This document shows positions 7,859 through 19,792 of a DNA stretch of 64,000 nt, piece after piece (the stretch's first letter is position 1; each line of letters begins with the position of its first letter). The DNA lies in NCBI RefSeq assembly GCF_004784475.1, contig NZ_SRRT01000011.1:1-64000 (forward strand). Direction: 5' to 3'. Under the pieces are notes generated by a model, which worked only from the letters and a program-made list of their open reading frames with translations, did not search any database and had not been told where the DNA came from. The stretch comes from Streptomyces bauhiniae. Lineage in GTDB: Bacteria > Actinomycetota > Actinomycetes > Streptomycetales > Streptomycetaceae. The position numbers and the translations under genes are program-made.

Positions 7859-9922
7859 ATGTCCGGGGACAGCGCCGCTTCGGCTCCCGGCCGGCCCGGC
7901 GCCGGTCCGGGACGTGCGTCCGGCCGCGGTGCGGGGAATCCGCACCGAGGCCGCCCCTTCACCGCCGCCCTCTTGAGCGGCGGTGTCCAGGGCAGTCCGG
8001 TCGTCCGGCTGTTCATCCGCTGGGTGCGCCGTCCGCTGCTGCCCGTCATGCGGCTGTGGCGGCGCAACATCCAGCTCCGGGTCGTCGCCACCACCCTGCT
8101 GATGTCGCTCGGGGTCGTGCTGCTGCTCGGCTTCGTCGTCATCGGCCAGGTGCGCAACGGGCTGCTGGACGCGAAGGTCAAGGCGTCGCAGAGCCAGGCC
8201 ACCGGCGGCTTCGCCGTGGCCCGGCAGAGCGCGGACGAGACCGCGGCCGCCACCCACGGCAGCACGGGCGGCAACGGCACCGACGGCCAGCAGTCCCAGA
8301 ACGTCATCCAGTGGATGAGCGACCTCGTGGAGTCGCTGTCCAGCGGCGGTTCGGGCGCCTTCGACGTGGTCACGCTGCCCGTCGGCGACGACAGCGGCGG
8401 CGGCCGCAGCCCGCGTGGTTCCGGGTACGTCAGCCCGGCCGAGAGCGTGCCGGCGAGCCTGCGCGACCGGGTCAACAGCAGCTCCAGCACGGCCGCCGCG
8501 CAGAGCTACACCCGGATCGTCTACAGCAACCGCAAGGACTCCCAGCCCGCGCTGGTCATCGGCAAGCAGGTCAACGACCCCAACGGGCACCCGTACGAGC
8601 TGTACTACCTCTTCCCGCTCACGCAGGAGGAGAAGTCGCTCAGCCTGGTCAAGGGCACGCTGGCGACCGCCGGGCTCTTCGTGGTCGTGCTGCTCGGGGC
8701 GATCGCGTGGCTGGTGGTGCGGCAGGTCGTCACGCCGGTGCGGATGGCGGCCGGGATCGCCGAGCGGCTGTCCGCCGGGCGGCTCCAGGAGCGGATGAAG
8801 GTCACCGGCGAGGACGACATCGCGCGCCTGGGCGAAGCCTTCAACAAGATGGCGCAGAACCTCCAGCTCAAGATCCAGCAGCTCGAGGACCTCTCGCGGA
8901 TGCAGCGGCGGTTCGTCTCCGACGTCTCGCACGAGCTGCGTACCCCGCTGACCACCGTCCGTATGGCCGCCGACGTCATCCACGAGGCGCGCGCGGACTT
9001 CGACCCGATGACCGCGCGGTCCGCCGAGCTCCTCGCGGACCAGCTCGACCGGTTCGAGTCGCTGCTCGCGGACCTGCTGGAGATCAGCCGGTTCGACGCG
9101 GGCGCGGCCGCGCTGGAGGCCGAGCCGATCGACCTCAGGGAGGTCGTACGGCGGGTCGTCGGCGGGGCGGAGCCGCTCGCCGAGCGCAAGGGCAGCCGTA
9201 TCCGCGTCGTGGGTGATCTGCAGCCGGTCGTCGCCGAGGCGGACGCCCGGCGGGTGGAGCGGGTGCTGCGGAACCTCGTGGTCAACGCCGTCGAGCACGG
9301 TGACGGCAAGGACGTGGTGGTCAAGCTGGCCAGCGCGGGCGGCGCCGTCGCCGTCGCGGTGCGGGACTACGGCGTCGGGCTCAAGCCCGGTGAGGCCACC
9401 CGCGTCTTCAGCCGTTTCTGGCGGGCCGACCCGGCACGCGCGCGTACCACCGGCGGCACCGGTCTCGGGCTGTCCATCGCGCTGGAGGACGCCCGGCTGC
9501 ACGGCGGCTGGCTCCAGGCGTGGGGCGAGCCGGGCGGCGGCTCGCAGTTCCGGCTGACCCTGCCGCGTACCGCCGACGAGCCGCTGCGGGGCTCGCCGAT
9601 ACCGCTGGAGCCCAAGGACTCGCGCCGCAACCGGGGCCTGGACGACGGCGGTACTCCGCGTGGGGGAGCGGAGAAGCTGGCGACGGTCCCGGTGCAGCAG
9701 AACGGCGGCAACGCGTCCGCGCTCCCGCCGCGCCAGGGCGCCGCGCCGGTGGCCGACCCGACGGCGCTGCCCGGCAACGGCAACGGCAACCGTGTGGTGC
9801 CCCGGCCCGCGAACGGCGGACGGCGGCCCGACGACAGGACCGGCACCCAGGTGCCCGACTCCCGCCCGGAACCGGCCGGGCAGGACTCGACCGAGGCAGG
9901 GGAGGCGTTCCGTGGTCGCTGA
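7859..9922 (+). CDS. mtrB: sensor histidine kinase MtrB
   Basis: 687 residues. Two membrane helices (about 76-96 and 267-288) bound an extracellular sensor domain. A HAMP linker follows (about 289-340), then the HisKA domain with phospho-accepting His at about 358 (VSDVSHELRTPLTTVRM), and the ATPase domain with N box NLVVNAVEHG, G1 box RDYGVGL and G2 box GGTGLGLSIAL. The last ~130 residues are a low-complexity Gly/Pro/Arg-rich cytosolic tail. It phosphorylates MtrA, encoded one base upstream. ATG at 7859 lies directly after the mtrA TGA. Its 3' end overlaps lpqB by 11 bases. Confidence 0.96.
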   Translation: MSGDSAASAPGRPGAGPGRASGRGAGNPHRGRPFTAALLSGGVQGSPVVRLFIRWVRRPLLPVMRLWRRNIQLRVVATTLLMSLGVVLLLGFVVIGQVRNGLLDAKVKASQSQATGGFAVARQSADETAAATHGSTGGNGTDGQQSQNVIQWMSDLVESLSSGGSGAFDVVTLPVGDDSGGGRSPRGSGYVSPAESVPASLRDRVNSSSSTAAAQSYTRIVYSNRKDSQPALVIGKQVNDPNGHPYELYYLFPLTQEEKSLSLVKGTLATAGLFVVVLLGAIAWLVVRQVVTPVRMAAGIAERLSAGRLQERMKVTGEDDIARLGEAFNKMAQNLQLKIQQLEDLSRMQRRFVSDVSHELRTPLTTVRMAADVIHEARADFDPMTARSAELLADQLDRFESLLADLLEISRFDAGAAALEAEPIDLREVVRRVVGGAEPLAERKGSRIRVVGDLQPVVAEADARRVERVLRNLVVNAVEHGDGKDVVVKLASAGGAVAVAVRDYGVGLKPGEATRVFSRFWRADPARARTTGGTGLGLSIALEDARLHGGWLQAWGEPGGGSQFRLTLPRTADEPLRGSPIPLEPKDSRRNRGLDDGGTPRGGAEKLATVPVQQNGGNASALPPRQGAAPVADPTALPGNGNGNRVVPRPANGGRRPDDRTGTQVPDSRPEPAGQDSTEAGEAFRGR

Positions 9923-11780
9923 CCGCGAGGGGGGCGCCCGGCGTACGCCGGGGCGCGCGGTGACATACGCGGTCTGCGGGGCCGTACTGCTCGGCGGCTG
10001 CGCCTCGATGCCCGACAGCGGGGATCTGCGCAACGTGGAGTCCACGCCGCGCCAGGACACGGGGGTACGGGTTTTCGCCGTGCCGCCCGCCGAGGGGGCT
10101 TCCCCCAGCGAGATCATGCAGGGCTTCCTGGAGGCGCTGACCAGCGACGATCCGCACTACGACACGGCGCGCAAGTACCTCACCGCCCAGGCGGCGCGCG
10201 CCTGGCGGCCGGAGCGGTCGGCCACCGTGCTCGCGGACGGGCCCGGCATCATGGCCGAGACCCCGCCGGCCGGCCGGGAGCCCAACACCGGGCGCACCTA
10301 CGCCCTGGCCGGCGAGCGGGTGGCCACGGTGGACGATCAGCAGGCGTACGCCCCGGCGCACGGCGACTACCGCGCCAAGGTGCATCTGATCCAGGACCCC
10401 AAGAGCGGGCAGTGGCGCATCGACGCCCCGCCCGACGGTGTGGTCATGGGTAAGTCGGATTTCCAGCGCAACTACACGTCCGTCGATAAGTACTACTTCG
10501 CCAACCACACCAGGGCAGGGACGACCGGGGACCCCGTGGCGGTGGCCGACCCGGTGTTCATGCGCAGCAAGGTCGACCCGATGACCCAGTTGGTGCGCTC
10601 CCTGCTGAGCGGGCCCACCACCTGGCTCGGCCCGGTGGTCAGGTCCAGCTTCCCGACCGGTACGGCGCTGAAGGACGACACCACCGGGCTGGCCCCGGAC
10701 GACGAGAACCGGCTGACCGTGCCGCTGAACGCCAAGGCGGCCCATGTGGGCCCGGCGCGGTGCACGGAGATGGCGACCCAACTGCTGTTCACCCTGCGGA
10801 ACCTGGCGCCGACCCTGGAGTCGGTCGACCTGCGGGGGCCCGGCGGGGTCCAGTTGTGCGACCTGACGGAGAGCCGCGCGGACTCCGTCGCCTGGCACGC
10901 CTCCGCGCAGAGCCCGGACTACCTCTACTACCTGGACGGCAAGCACCGGCTGACCCGGCTGCCCGCCTCCGGCGCGGGTACCGGCGGCACCCCGGTGCCG
11001 GGCGCGTTCGGCGAGGGCACCAAGCAGCTCGGGTCGGTCGCCGTCTCGCGGGACGAGCGCACGGCGGCCGGGGTCAGCGCGGACGGCAGGTCCCTGTACG
11101 TGACCCCGCTGGCCGCCACCGCCCCGCTGGAGCCGCCGGTGCTGACCAGCCAGGGGCCCGGTACGGACACCCGGCTCAGCCGGCCCGGCTGGGACGCGCG
11201 GGGCGACCTGTGGGTGGCCGACCTGAACCCGGCCCGGCCCCAGCTCTACGTCGTCCCGCAGGGCACCGGCAAGCCGGTCGCGGTGACGCTGCCGGAGCTG
11301 CCCGGCCCGATCCGGGACGTACGGGTCGCGGCGGACGGGGCGCGAGTCGCGCTGGTGGTGGCGGCCAAGGGCGACAAGCAGTCGCTGCTCATCGGCCGGA
11401 TCGAGGGCGGGGACAGCGTGAGCGCCGACGTGCAGAGCGGGGACAGCACCCCGGCCGAGCCTCCGGCCGTCGTCGACCCGCGTCCGGCCGCGCCCGACAT
11501 GGAGCAGGTCACCGCGCTGTCCTGGGCCGGAGACAGCCGCCTCGTCGTGGTGGGCCGCGAGCAGGGCGGTGTGCACCAGATGCGCTATGTGCAGGTGGAC
11601 GGCTCCGCGCTGGAGGGTCCGGCGCCGGCCGCGCTGTCGCGGGTGAAGGCGATCGCCGCCGCCGAGGACGACCGGGTACCGCTGGTGGCCTACTCGGAGG
11701 ACGGGATCGTCCGGCTGCCGTCCGGGGCGCAGTGGCAGAAGGTGGACAAGGACGGGACGGCGCCGGTCTATCCGGGCTAG
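9912..11780 (+). CDS. lpqB: lipoprotein LpqB, MtrAB accessory protein
   Basis: 622 residues from the GTG at 9912, which has GGGAGG 6-8 bases before it and overlaps the mtrB end. A signal peptide runs to lipobox LLGGC with Cys30, so the mature protein is a membrane-anchored lipoprotein outside the membrane. A GerMN-like domain follows (about 50-280; contains STPRQDTGVRVF and VSADG/TLES-type strands), then a C-terminal beta-propeller-like half. LpqB is known to act with MtrB in mycobacteria and modulates MtrA phosphorylation. The gene order mtrA-mtrB-lpqB is the actinobacterial standard. Confidence 0.95.
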   Translation: MVADREGGARRTPGRAVTYAVCGAVLLGGCASMPDSGDLRNVESTPRQDTGVRVFAVPPAEGASPSEIMQGFLEALTSDDPHYDTARKYLTAQAARAWRPERSATVLADGPGIMAETPPAGREPNTGRTYALAGERVATVDDQQAYAPAHGDYRAKVHLIQDPKSGQWRIDAPPDGVVMGKSDFQRNYTSVDKYYFANHTRAGTTGDPVAVADPVFMRSKVDPMTQLVRSLLSGPTTWLGPVVRSSFPTGTALKDDTTGLAPDDENRLTVPLNAKAAHVGPARCTEMATQLLFTLRNLAPTLESVDLRGPGGVQLCDLTESRADSVAWHASAQSPDYLYYLDGKHRLTRLPASGAGTGGTPVPGAFGEGTKQLGSVAVSRDERTAAGVSADGRSLYVTPLAATAPLEPPVLTSQGPGTDTRLSRPGWDARGDLWVADLNPARPQLYVVPQGTGKPVAVTLPELPGPIRDVRVAADGARVALVVAAKGDKQSLLIGRIEGGDSVSADVQSGDSTPAEPPAVVDPRPAAPDMEQVTALSWAGDSRLVVVGREQGGVHQMRYVQVDGSALEGPAPAALSRVKAIAAAEDDRVPLVAYSEDGIVRLPSGAQWQKVDKDGTAPVYPG

Positions 11781-11915
11781 CAGGCCGCTGAGCTGCGGGT
11801 TCCCGGCGCTCCTCACTCGTGCGGGTGAGGGGTGTCGGGCCACGGCCGGGGTTGTCCACAGGGGTGTTTTCCACAAAGGTGGCCGGGTCGGCCGGGCCTC
11901 GGCACAGTGGTGAGC

Positions 11916-12767
11916 ATGCGGGGATGGATGCGGGACCTCAGCGACCTGGCGCTGCCGACCGAGTGCGGCGGCTGCGGGTCACCACCGGCTGTGCTGTGCG
12001 CACGGTGCCGGGCGCTGTTGGAGCGGGCGGAGCCGCGCCGGGTGCGGCCGGTGCCCGAGCCGCCCGGGCTGCCGGTGGTGCACGCCGCCGCGCCTTACGC
12101 ACGGGAGGTACGGGCACTCCTCCTCGCGCACAAGGAACGGGGCGCGCTGGCGCTCACCGGGGCGCTGGGCGGAGCCCTGGCGGAAGCCGTGCGTGCCGGG
12201 CTGGGGGCGGAACCAGGCCGAAGTACGGCGGAGTCACGCGCGGGGCCGGTGCTCCTCGTGCCCGTGCCGTCCGCCCGCTGGGCCGTGCGGCGGCGGGGGC
12301 ACGATCCGGTGCGGCGGATGGCGCTGGTGGCGGCCGGGCGGCTGCGGCGGGCCGGTGTCCCGGCGCGGGTGGCCGCCGTGCTGCGGCAACGGAGGCCGGT
12401 GGTCGACCAGGCGGGGCTGGACGCCCGGCGGCGCCGGGAGAACCTCGCGGGAGCGCTGGAGGTGCGCGCAGGCGGCGCACAGCTCCTCGCCGGCGGACGG
12501 GTCGTGCTCGTCGACGACCTGATCACCACCGGCGCGAGCCTGGCCGAGGCGGCGCGTGCCCTGCGCGCGACGGCCGGAACACGGTGGGAGCGGGACATGC
12601 CTGTGTATCGCGGCGCAACTCGGGAAGGTAGGGAGGAACGACAGACCGGGCCGCGAGCGCAGAGAGGAAAGTCGGTGCATGGGGCACCGGAAAAGGAGCC
12701 GATGAACATCATCGGAAGTGCCGTCCGGGCAGCGGTGATCGCCGCGCCCCGTGATTCTTTCGAATAA
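11916..12767 (+). CDS. ComF family phosphoribosyltransferase-like protein
   Basis: 283 residues. An N-terminal four-cysteine zinc finger (CGGC and CARC, residues about 17-35) precedes a phosphoribosyltransferase fold whose PRPP-binding motif is VVLVDDLITTGASL near residue 202. ComF proteins are needed for DNA uptake in competent bacteria; in Streptomyces their role is not established. The last ~55 residues, rich in Arg/Gly/Glu and ending AAVIAAPRDSFE, go beyond the core domain, and I recall a similar ending in other Streptomyces ComF proteins. Start at ATG 11916 fits the cysteine motif; upstream in-frame codons give unlikely sequence. Solitary gene downstream of lpqB. Confidence 0.88.
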   Translation: MRGWMRDLSDLALPTECGGCGSPPAVLCARCRALLERAEPRRVRPVPEPPGLPVVHAAAPYAREVRALLLAHKERGALALTGALGGALAEAVRAGLGAEPGRSTAESRAGPVLLVPVPSARWAVRRRGHDPVRRMALVAAGRLRRAGVPARVAAVLRQRRPVVDQAGLDARRRRENLAGALEVRAGGAQLLAGGRVVLVDDLITTGASLAEAARALRATAGTRWERDMPVYRGATREGREERQTGPRAQRGKSVHGAPEKEPMNIIGSAVRAAVIAAPRDSFE

Positions 12768-12771
12768 GCGG

Positions 12772-12798
12772 GGAACCGACCGAGAACGTGCGTCGTTG
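12772..12798 (+). promoter_or_regulatory. possible sigma-R-type promoter for hpf
   Basis: GGAAC at 12772-12776 and GTTG at 12795-12798 are separated by exactly 18 bases. The known Streptomyces sigma-R (thiol-oxidative stress) consensus is GGAAT, 18-19 bases, GTT. One mismatch in the -35. It would start transcription near 12805, about 290 bases before hpf. Pattern match only. Confidence 0.35.
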
Positions 12799-12929
12799 CA
12801 GGTAGCGAGGGGAGTAATTCACCTGATCGGAGGTACGCCTCAGTAGAGGGTGACGACATCCGTCCGGGCGAGATATGTTCGGTTGTGAGGAAAGGCCCAG
12901 GCCACACCTCTCATATCCGATTGCCGCGC

Positions 12930-12952
12930 CGTGGGTTTTCCGCAAACCCACG
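12930..12952. repeat. inverted repeat in hpf leader
   Basis: CGTGGGTTT and AAACCCACG are perfect 9-bp arms around TCCGC. No T run follows on either strand, so a regulatory hairpin or protein site is more likely than a terminator. Confidence 0.5.
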
Positions 12953-13092
12953 CGCGACGGGGATGGAGATCTCGCCCATGGGGGAGGAGGAGGTGGAAGT
13001 CACCGAGTCCGAGGTTCCGGGGCTCACCGGGACCTGGTGCGAAAGGGAGACGCTCCGCCTAGGGCGTGAGCGATCCGGGAACGGAGTTCTGC

Positions 13093-13785
13093 GTGGACAT
13101 CGTCGTCAAGGGCCGCAAGACCGAAGTACCTGAGCGGTTCCGCAAGCACGTGGCCGAGAAGCTGAAGCTGGAGAAGATCCAGAGGCTCGACGGCAAGGTG
13201 ATCAGCCTCGACGTCGAGGTGTCCAAGGAGCCCAACCCCCGTCAGGCCGACCGCTGTGACCGGGTGGAGATCACGCTCCACTCCCGCGGTCCGGTGATCC
13301 GGGCGGAGGCATCGGCCAGCGACCCGTACGCGGCCCTCGACATGGCCGCGGAGAAGCTGGACGCACGGCTGCGCAAGCAGCACGACAAGCGAGTCGTGCG
13401 CCGGGGCGCACGACGCACCCCGGCCGCAGAAGTACCCGACGTCGTCCCCGGCGTGGCGACGCTCTACCCCGACGGTGAGCCCGTGCCGACCGCCGAGTCC
13501 GACGGGGTGCCCACCAAGAGGATCGGCTCGCTGGAGGTCAAGGGCGACGGCCCGCTGATCGTCCGCGAGAAGACCCACGTCGCCTCCCCGATGAGCCTTG
13601 ACCAGGCCCTCTACGAGATGGAACTGGTCGGCCACGACTTCTACTTGTTCGTCGACTCCGAGACCAAGGAGCCGAGCGTCGTCTACCGGCGGCACGCCTA
13701 CGACTACGGCGTCATCCACCTCAACACGGACCCGATGGTGGCGGAGGCGCAGCCGCCCGCGGCGGGTGACACGCTGGGCGGCTGA
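13093..13785 (+). CDS. hpf: ribosome hibernation promoting factor (long form)
   Basis: 230 residues. The N-terminal ~100 residues are the S30AE/RaiA fold (DIVVKGRKTEVPERFRKH at the start; IRAEASASDPYAALDMAAEK near 80). A linker follows, then the C-terminal dimerisation domain (about 170-225; MSLDQALYEMELVGHDFYLF). Long HPF drives 100S dimers and protects idle ribosomes in stationary phase. Start: GTG at 13093 has GGAG six bases before it and gives the usual 230-residue length; another GTG at 13066 would add nine residues but lacks a good ribosome site. Confidence 0.95.
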   Translation: MDIVVKGRKTEVPERFRKHVAEKLKLEKIQRLDGKVISLDVEVSKEPNPRQADRCDRVEITLHSRGPVIRAEASASDPYAALDMAAEKLDARLRKQHDKRVVRRGARRTPAAEVPDVVPGVATLYPDGEPVPTAESDGVPTKRIGSLEVKGDGPLIVREKTHVASPMSLDQALYEMELVGHDFYLFVDSETKEPSVVYRRHAYDYGVIHLNTDPMVAEAQPPAAGDTLGG

Positions 13786-13807
13786 CCTGCCCGGCGGGAG
13801 CGGAGAC

Positions 13808-13844
13808 GGTGCCCCTGGGACGCGTGTGCGCCCCCAGGGGCACC
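13808..13844 (+). terminator. terminator after hpf
   Basis: A 12-bp perfect stem, GGTGCCCCTGGG with CCCAGGGGCACC, encloses a 13-base loop 23 bases after the hpf stop. No T run, as often in Streptomyces. Confidence 0.75.
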
Positions 13845-13987
13845 GGTGTGCGACCAGTTCGCCCCCTGTGCGTCACCGTTCGGGCGCCGGAGCATGAAAT
13901 CATGACCGCACCGGCCCAACCGGTGGGCCGCTGCCTTGGGTTGGCGATGGCACGGAACACGGGCCACAGCCTTCAGGGGGAGGAACG

Positions 13988-14734
13988 ATGGCGGACACCT
14001 TCGGACCGATGCGCGACGCGGGCGCCGACGACGGCGTCATCGGCGTGGAGCCGGACCTGGACCCCGGACGCGACGAGCCGATCCGGGTGCTGGTGGTCGA
14101 CGACCACGCGCTGTTCCGCCGCGGTCTGGAGATCGTGCTAGCGGCCGAGGAGGACATCCAGGTCGTCGGCGAGGCCGGGGACGGCGCCGAGGCCGTGGAC
14201 AAGGCGGCCGATCTGCTGCCCGACATCGTGCTGATGGACGTGCGGATGCCCCGGCGGGGCGGGATCGAGGCGTGCACCTCCATCAAGGAGGTCGCCCCCA
14301 GCGCCAAGATCATCATGCTGACGATCAGCGACGAGGAGGCCGACCTCTACGACGCCATCAAGGCGGGCGCGACCGGTTACCTGCTCAAGGAGATCTCCAC
14401 CGACGAGGTGGCCACCGCCATCCGCGCGGTCGCGGACGGGCAGTCGCAGATCAGCCCCTCCATGGCGTCCAAGCTGCTCACCGAGTTCAAGTCGATGATC
14501 CAGCGCACCGACGAGCGGCGCCTCGTGCCCGCGCCCCGGCTGACCGACCGGGAGCTGGAGGTGCTCAAGCTCGTCGCCACCGGGATGAACAACCGGGACA
14601 TCGCCAAGGAGTTGTTCATCTCCGAGAACACCGTGAAAAACCACGTCCGCAACATCCTGGAGAAGCTGCAGTTGCACTCCCGGATGGAGGCGGTCGTCTA
14701 CGCGATGCGCGAGAAGATCCTCGAGATCCGCTAG
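13988..14734 (+). CDS. orrA: NarL/LuxR-type orphan response regulator, OrrA-like
   Basis: 248 residues. The receiver domain (about 32-150) has DD at 38-39, phosphoacceptor Asp84 (VLMDVRMP) and the Lys of GYLLKEIS. A LuxR helix-turn-helix lies at about 180-240 (LTDRELEVLKLVATGMNNRD, then ISENTVKNHVRNIL). No histidine kinase gene is adjacent. Position between hpf and secA and the sequence fit S. coelicolor SCO3008, which I recall as OrrA, partner of the distant kinase OhkA in control of development and antibiotics; that identity is from memory. Strong ribosome site (GGGGGAGG) 5 bases before ATG 13988. Its TAG shares CTAG with the stop of the convergent gene. Confidence 0.88.
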   Translation: MADTFGPMRDAGADDGVIGVEPDLDPGRDEPIRVLVVDDHALFRRGLEIVLAAEEDIQVVGEAGDGAEAVDKAADLLPDIVLMDVRMPRRGGIEACTSIKEVAPSAKIIMLTISDEEADLYDAIKAGATGYLLKEISTDEVATAIRAVADGQSQISPSMASKLLTEFKSMIQRTDERRLVPAPRLTDRELEVLKLVATGMNNRDIAKELFISENTVKNHVRNILEKLQLHSRMEAVVYAMREKILEIR

Positions 14735-15921
14735 GAGAGCGCGCGGGCCAGCTCCAGCGTGAGCGGGGCGCGGAGTTCGGGGGCGTCGACCCGCTCCACC
14801 CGTACGTCCGTGCAGCCCACCCAGGACGCGGCCTCCATCAGGGCCTGGGCCACGCCCGGTACCGCTTTCGGGCCGTCCAGCGTGACCTGGCGGGCCACCA
14901 GCGTGCGGCCCTCGCGCGCCGGGTCCACCCGGCCGATCAGCCGCCCGCCGGACAGCACCGGCATCGCGAAGTAGCCGTACACCCGCTTCGGCTTGGGGAC
15001 GTACGCCTCCAGGCGGTGGGTGAAGCCGAAGATCCGTTCCGTGCGGGCCCGTTCCCAGATCAGGGAGTCGAACGGGGAGAGCAGGGTGGTGCGGTGGCGG
15101 CCGCGCGGGGGCGTCGCCAGTGCGGCCGGGTCGGCCCAGGCGGGCCTGGACCAGCCCTCGACCTCGACCGGCACCAGCCCGGATTCGGCGATCACCGCGT
15201 CGACCTGCTCGCCCCTGAGGCGGTGGTAGTCCGCGATGTCCGCGCGGGTGCCCACGCCCAGCGCCTCGCCGGCCAGCCGGACCAGGCGGCGCAGGCACTC
15301 GGCGTCGTCCAGGTCGTCGTGGAGCAGCTCCTTCGGGATCGCGCGCTCGGCGAGGTCGTACACCCGCTTCCAGCTCCGGCGCTCCACGCAGACCACCTCG
15401 CCGTACATCAGCGCGCGCTCCACGGCGACCTTGGTGCCCGACCAGTCCCACCAGTCGCTGGTGCGCTTCGCGCCGCCCAACTCCGTCGCGGTGAGCGGGC
15501 CTTCGGTGCGGAGCTGCTTGATGACCTGGTCGTACACACCCTCGGGCAACTGGTGGTTCCAGTGCGGGCGGTCGCGGTAGGCGCGGCGGCGGAACGCGAA
15601 GTGCGGCCACTCCTCGACGGGCAGGATGCACGCGGCGTGCGACCAGTACTCGAAGGCGTGGGGCGCGCCGGAGGCCGGGGTGTGCCAGTAGGCCGACTCC
15701 ACGGACGGGCGGCCGATCGCGCCCAGCCGCGCGTACGGGATCAGCTCGTGGGAGCGGGCCAGCACCGAGATGGTGTCGAGCTGGACCGCGCCGAGCGCCC
15801 GGAGCACCCCGCGCGCGCCCGAGCGGCGGTCGGGGGCGCCAAGGAAGCCCTGGGCCCGCAGGGCGAGTCGGCGGGCGTCGTCCGCGGTGAGGGTGACAGC
15901 GGGGCGCGGCAGGGTCGTCAT
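14731..15921 (-). CDS. YcaQ/AlkX-like winged-helix DNA glycosylase family protein
   Basis: 396 residues. It matches the HTH_42 winged-helix family whose E. coli member YcaQ (AlkX) unhooks interstrand DNA crosslinks. The family's QxD catalytic motif is present as Q-L-D in GAVQLDTISVLARSHEL near residue 43. Later family blocks are FEYWSHAACILP and LLSPFDSLIWERARTERIFG. In antibiotic producers related enzymes give self-resistance to crosslinkers, but no such cluster is near. ATG at 15921 overlaps the stop of the upstream GNAT gene (ATGA), so the pair forms an operon. Nucleic-acid substrate is inferred. Confidence 0.85.
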   Translation of the reverse strand: MTTLPRPAVTLTADDARRLALRAQGFLGAPDRRSGARGVLRALGAVQLDTISVLARSHELIPYARLGAIGRPSVESAYWHTPASGAPHAFEYWSHAACILPVEEWPHFAFRRRAYRDRPHWNHQLPEGVYDQVIKQLRTEGPLTATELGGAKRTSDWWDWSGTKVAVERALMYGEVVCVERRSWKRVYDLAERAIPKELLHDDLDDAECLRRLVRLAGEALGVGTRADIADYHRLRGEQVDAVIAESGLVPVEVEGWSRPAWADPAALATPPRGRHRTTLLSPFDSLIWERARTERIFGFTHRLEAYVPKPKRVYGYFAMPVLSGGRLIGRVDPAREGRTLVARQVTLDGPKAVPGVAQALMEAASWVGCTDVRVERVDAPELRAPLTLELARALS

Positions 15922-16565
15922 GACGGGGACGATAGAGGGTGCCACTGACAGTCCCCGCCGACCTGCGCTTTCGCCTCTGAAGGCCGGGCGGGCCGGGCGG
16001 GGGCGGGCAGATACGGCACCGTGGAGCGCAGTCCGAGGTCCGAGGGGAGCAGCGAGCCCACCCAGGAGTCCCGCAGGATGCCCCGGCTGCCCACGCCCGC
16101 GCGCAGGACGCCCTCGACGGTGAAGCCGAGCCGTTCGGCCACCGCGCGGGAGGCGCTGTTGCCCACCTCGGCGCGCCACTCCAGCCGGTCCACCGCGAGC
16201 GCGGTGAAGGCCCAGCGGGCGACGGCGGAGGCGGCCTCGGTGACGTACCCCCGGCCCCGGTGCTCGCGCGCGGCCCAGTAGCCGAGTTCGCCGTGGCCGG
16301 GGCCGCGCATCACGACGCTGAGCATGCCGGTCAGCTCCCCGGCCGGCAGGAAGGCGCCGAAGGTGTACATCGAGTCGTCCGCCCAGCTCTCGGGCACGGT
16401 GCCGCCGACGAAAGCCTCGGCGTGTTCCCGCAGGTAGGGCGAGGGGAAGGAGGAGATCCAGCGCTGGATCGCGGGGTCCTGGGCCGCCACGAACACGGCC
16501 TCGGTGTCGTCCGGGCGGACGGCGCGCAGCAGCAGGCGTGGGGTGGTCAGTACGACGGGGTCCAT
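15918..16565 (-). CDS. GNAT family N-acetyltransferase (RimJ/RimL-like)
   Basis: 215 residues. Typical start of the RimJ/RimL group (LTTPRLLLRAVRPDDTEAVF) and acetyl-CoA loop HRGRGYVTEAASAVARWAF near residue 120; the NSASRAVAERLGFTVEGVLR stretch near 150 completes the family pattern. Such enzymes acetylate protein N-termini or small amines; the substrate is unknown. Start: ATG at 16565 fits the family start; a longer form with 12 more residues exists but lacks support. First gene of a two-gene operon with the YcaQ-like gene, stop overlapping the next ATG. Confidence 0.88.
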   Translation of the reverse strand: MDPVVLTTPRLLLRAVRPDDTEAVFVAAQDPAIQRWISSFPSPYLREHAEAFVGGTVPESWADDSMYTFGAFLPAGELTGMLSVVMRGPGHGELGYWAAREHRGRGYVTEAASAVARWAFTALAVDRLEWRAEVGNSASRAVAERLGFTVEGVLRAGVGSRGILRDSWVGSLLPSDLGLRSTVPYLPAPARPARPSEAKAQVGGDCQWHPLSSPS

Positions 16566-16817
16566 CCGGCGAGTGTGCGCGGAGCGGACATTCCGTGCCA
16601 ACGGATTTCGCCCTGCGTGAGCGACGTATCACCATTCGCGCAAATCATCGGCGTGGCGCGGCACCATCCGGGGTCCCCGGACGTTGTCCAAGGGGAAGGA
16701 CCACTGCGCCGCCGGGCCTCCCGGCGCGGCGGGGTCCTCGCATACGATGGCCGTTGCTCAATCAAGTCTTATGGAAACCGACCGTCCCAGGCCCGACCGG
16801 CAAGGAGACCACCCCCC

Positions 16818-19661
<2,844 letters not shown>

Positions 19662-19686
19662 CGTGCGCGAGGCTTGAGCAGTGAAC

Positions 19687-19722
19687 CGGGGCCGGGTCCT
19701 CCCTAACGGGGGTCCGGCCCCG
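19687..19722. terminator. terminator between secA and the convergent Rv3235-like gene
   Basis: CGGGGCCGG (19687-19695) pairs with CCGGCCCCG (19714-19722) around an 18-base loop. It lies 25 bases after secA and 70 bases after the convergent gene, so it can serve both. Confidence 0.75.
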
Positions 19723-19792
19723 AGTCGTGTCGTACCAGTGCTAGGGGGCGGGGCGACAGCCCATATGGCTCCTGAGGCCCGCTAGGCGCCCT

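Larger units (their letters stand above)
12768..13092 (+). other. 325-bp intergenic region upstream of hpf
   Basis: No credible gene is seen. It holds a sigma-R-like promoter pattern (12772-12798), an AT-richer stretch around 12860-12885, and a perfect inverted repeat at 12930-12952. The long untranslated leader before hpf suggests regulated expression of the hibernation factor. Confidence 0.6.

Noticed and set aside
7751..10117. 788-codon frame antisense to mtrB
   Set aside because: No motif and full overlap with a gene of certain identity.
13066..13092. GTG start for hpf nine codons upstream
   Set aside because: GGAG six bases before GTG 13093 and the usual 230-residue length favour the later start.
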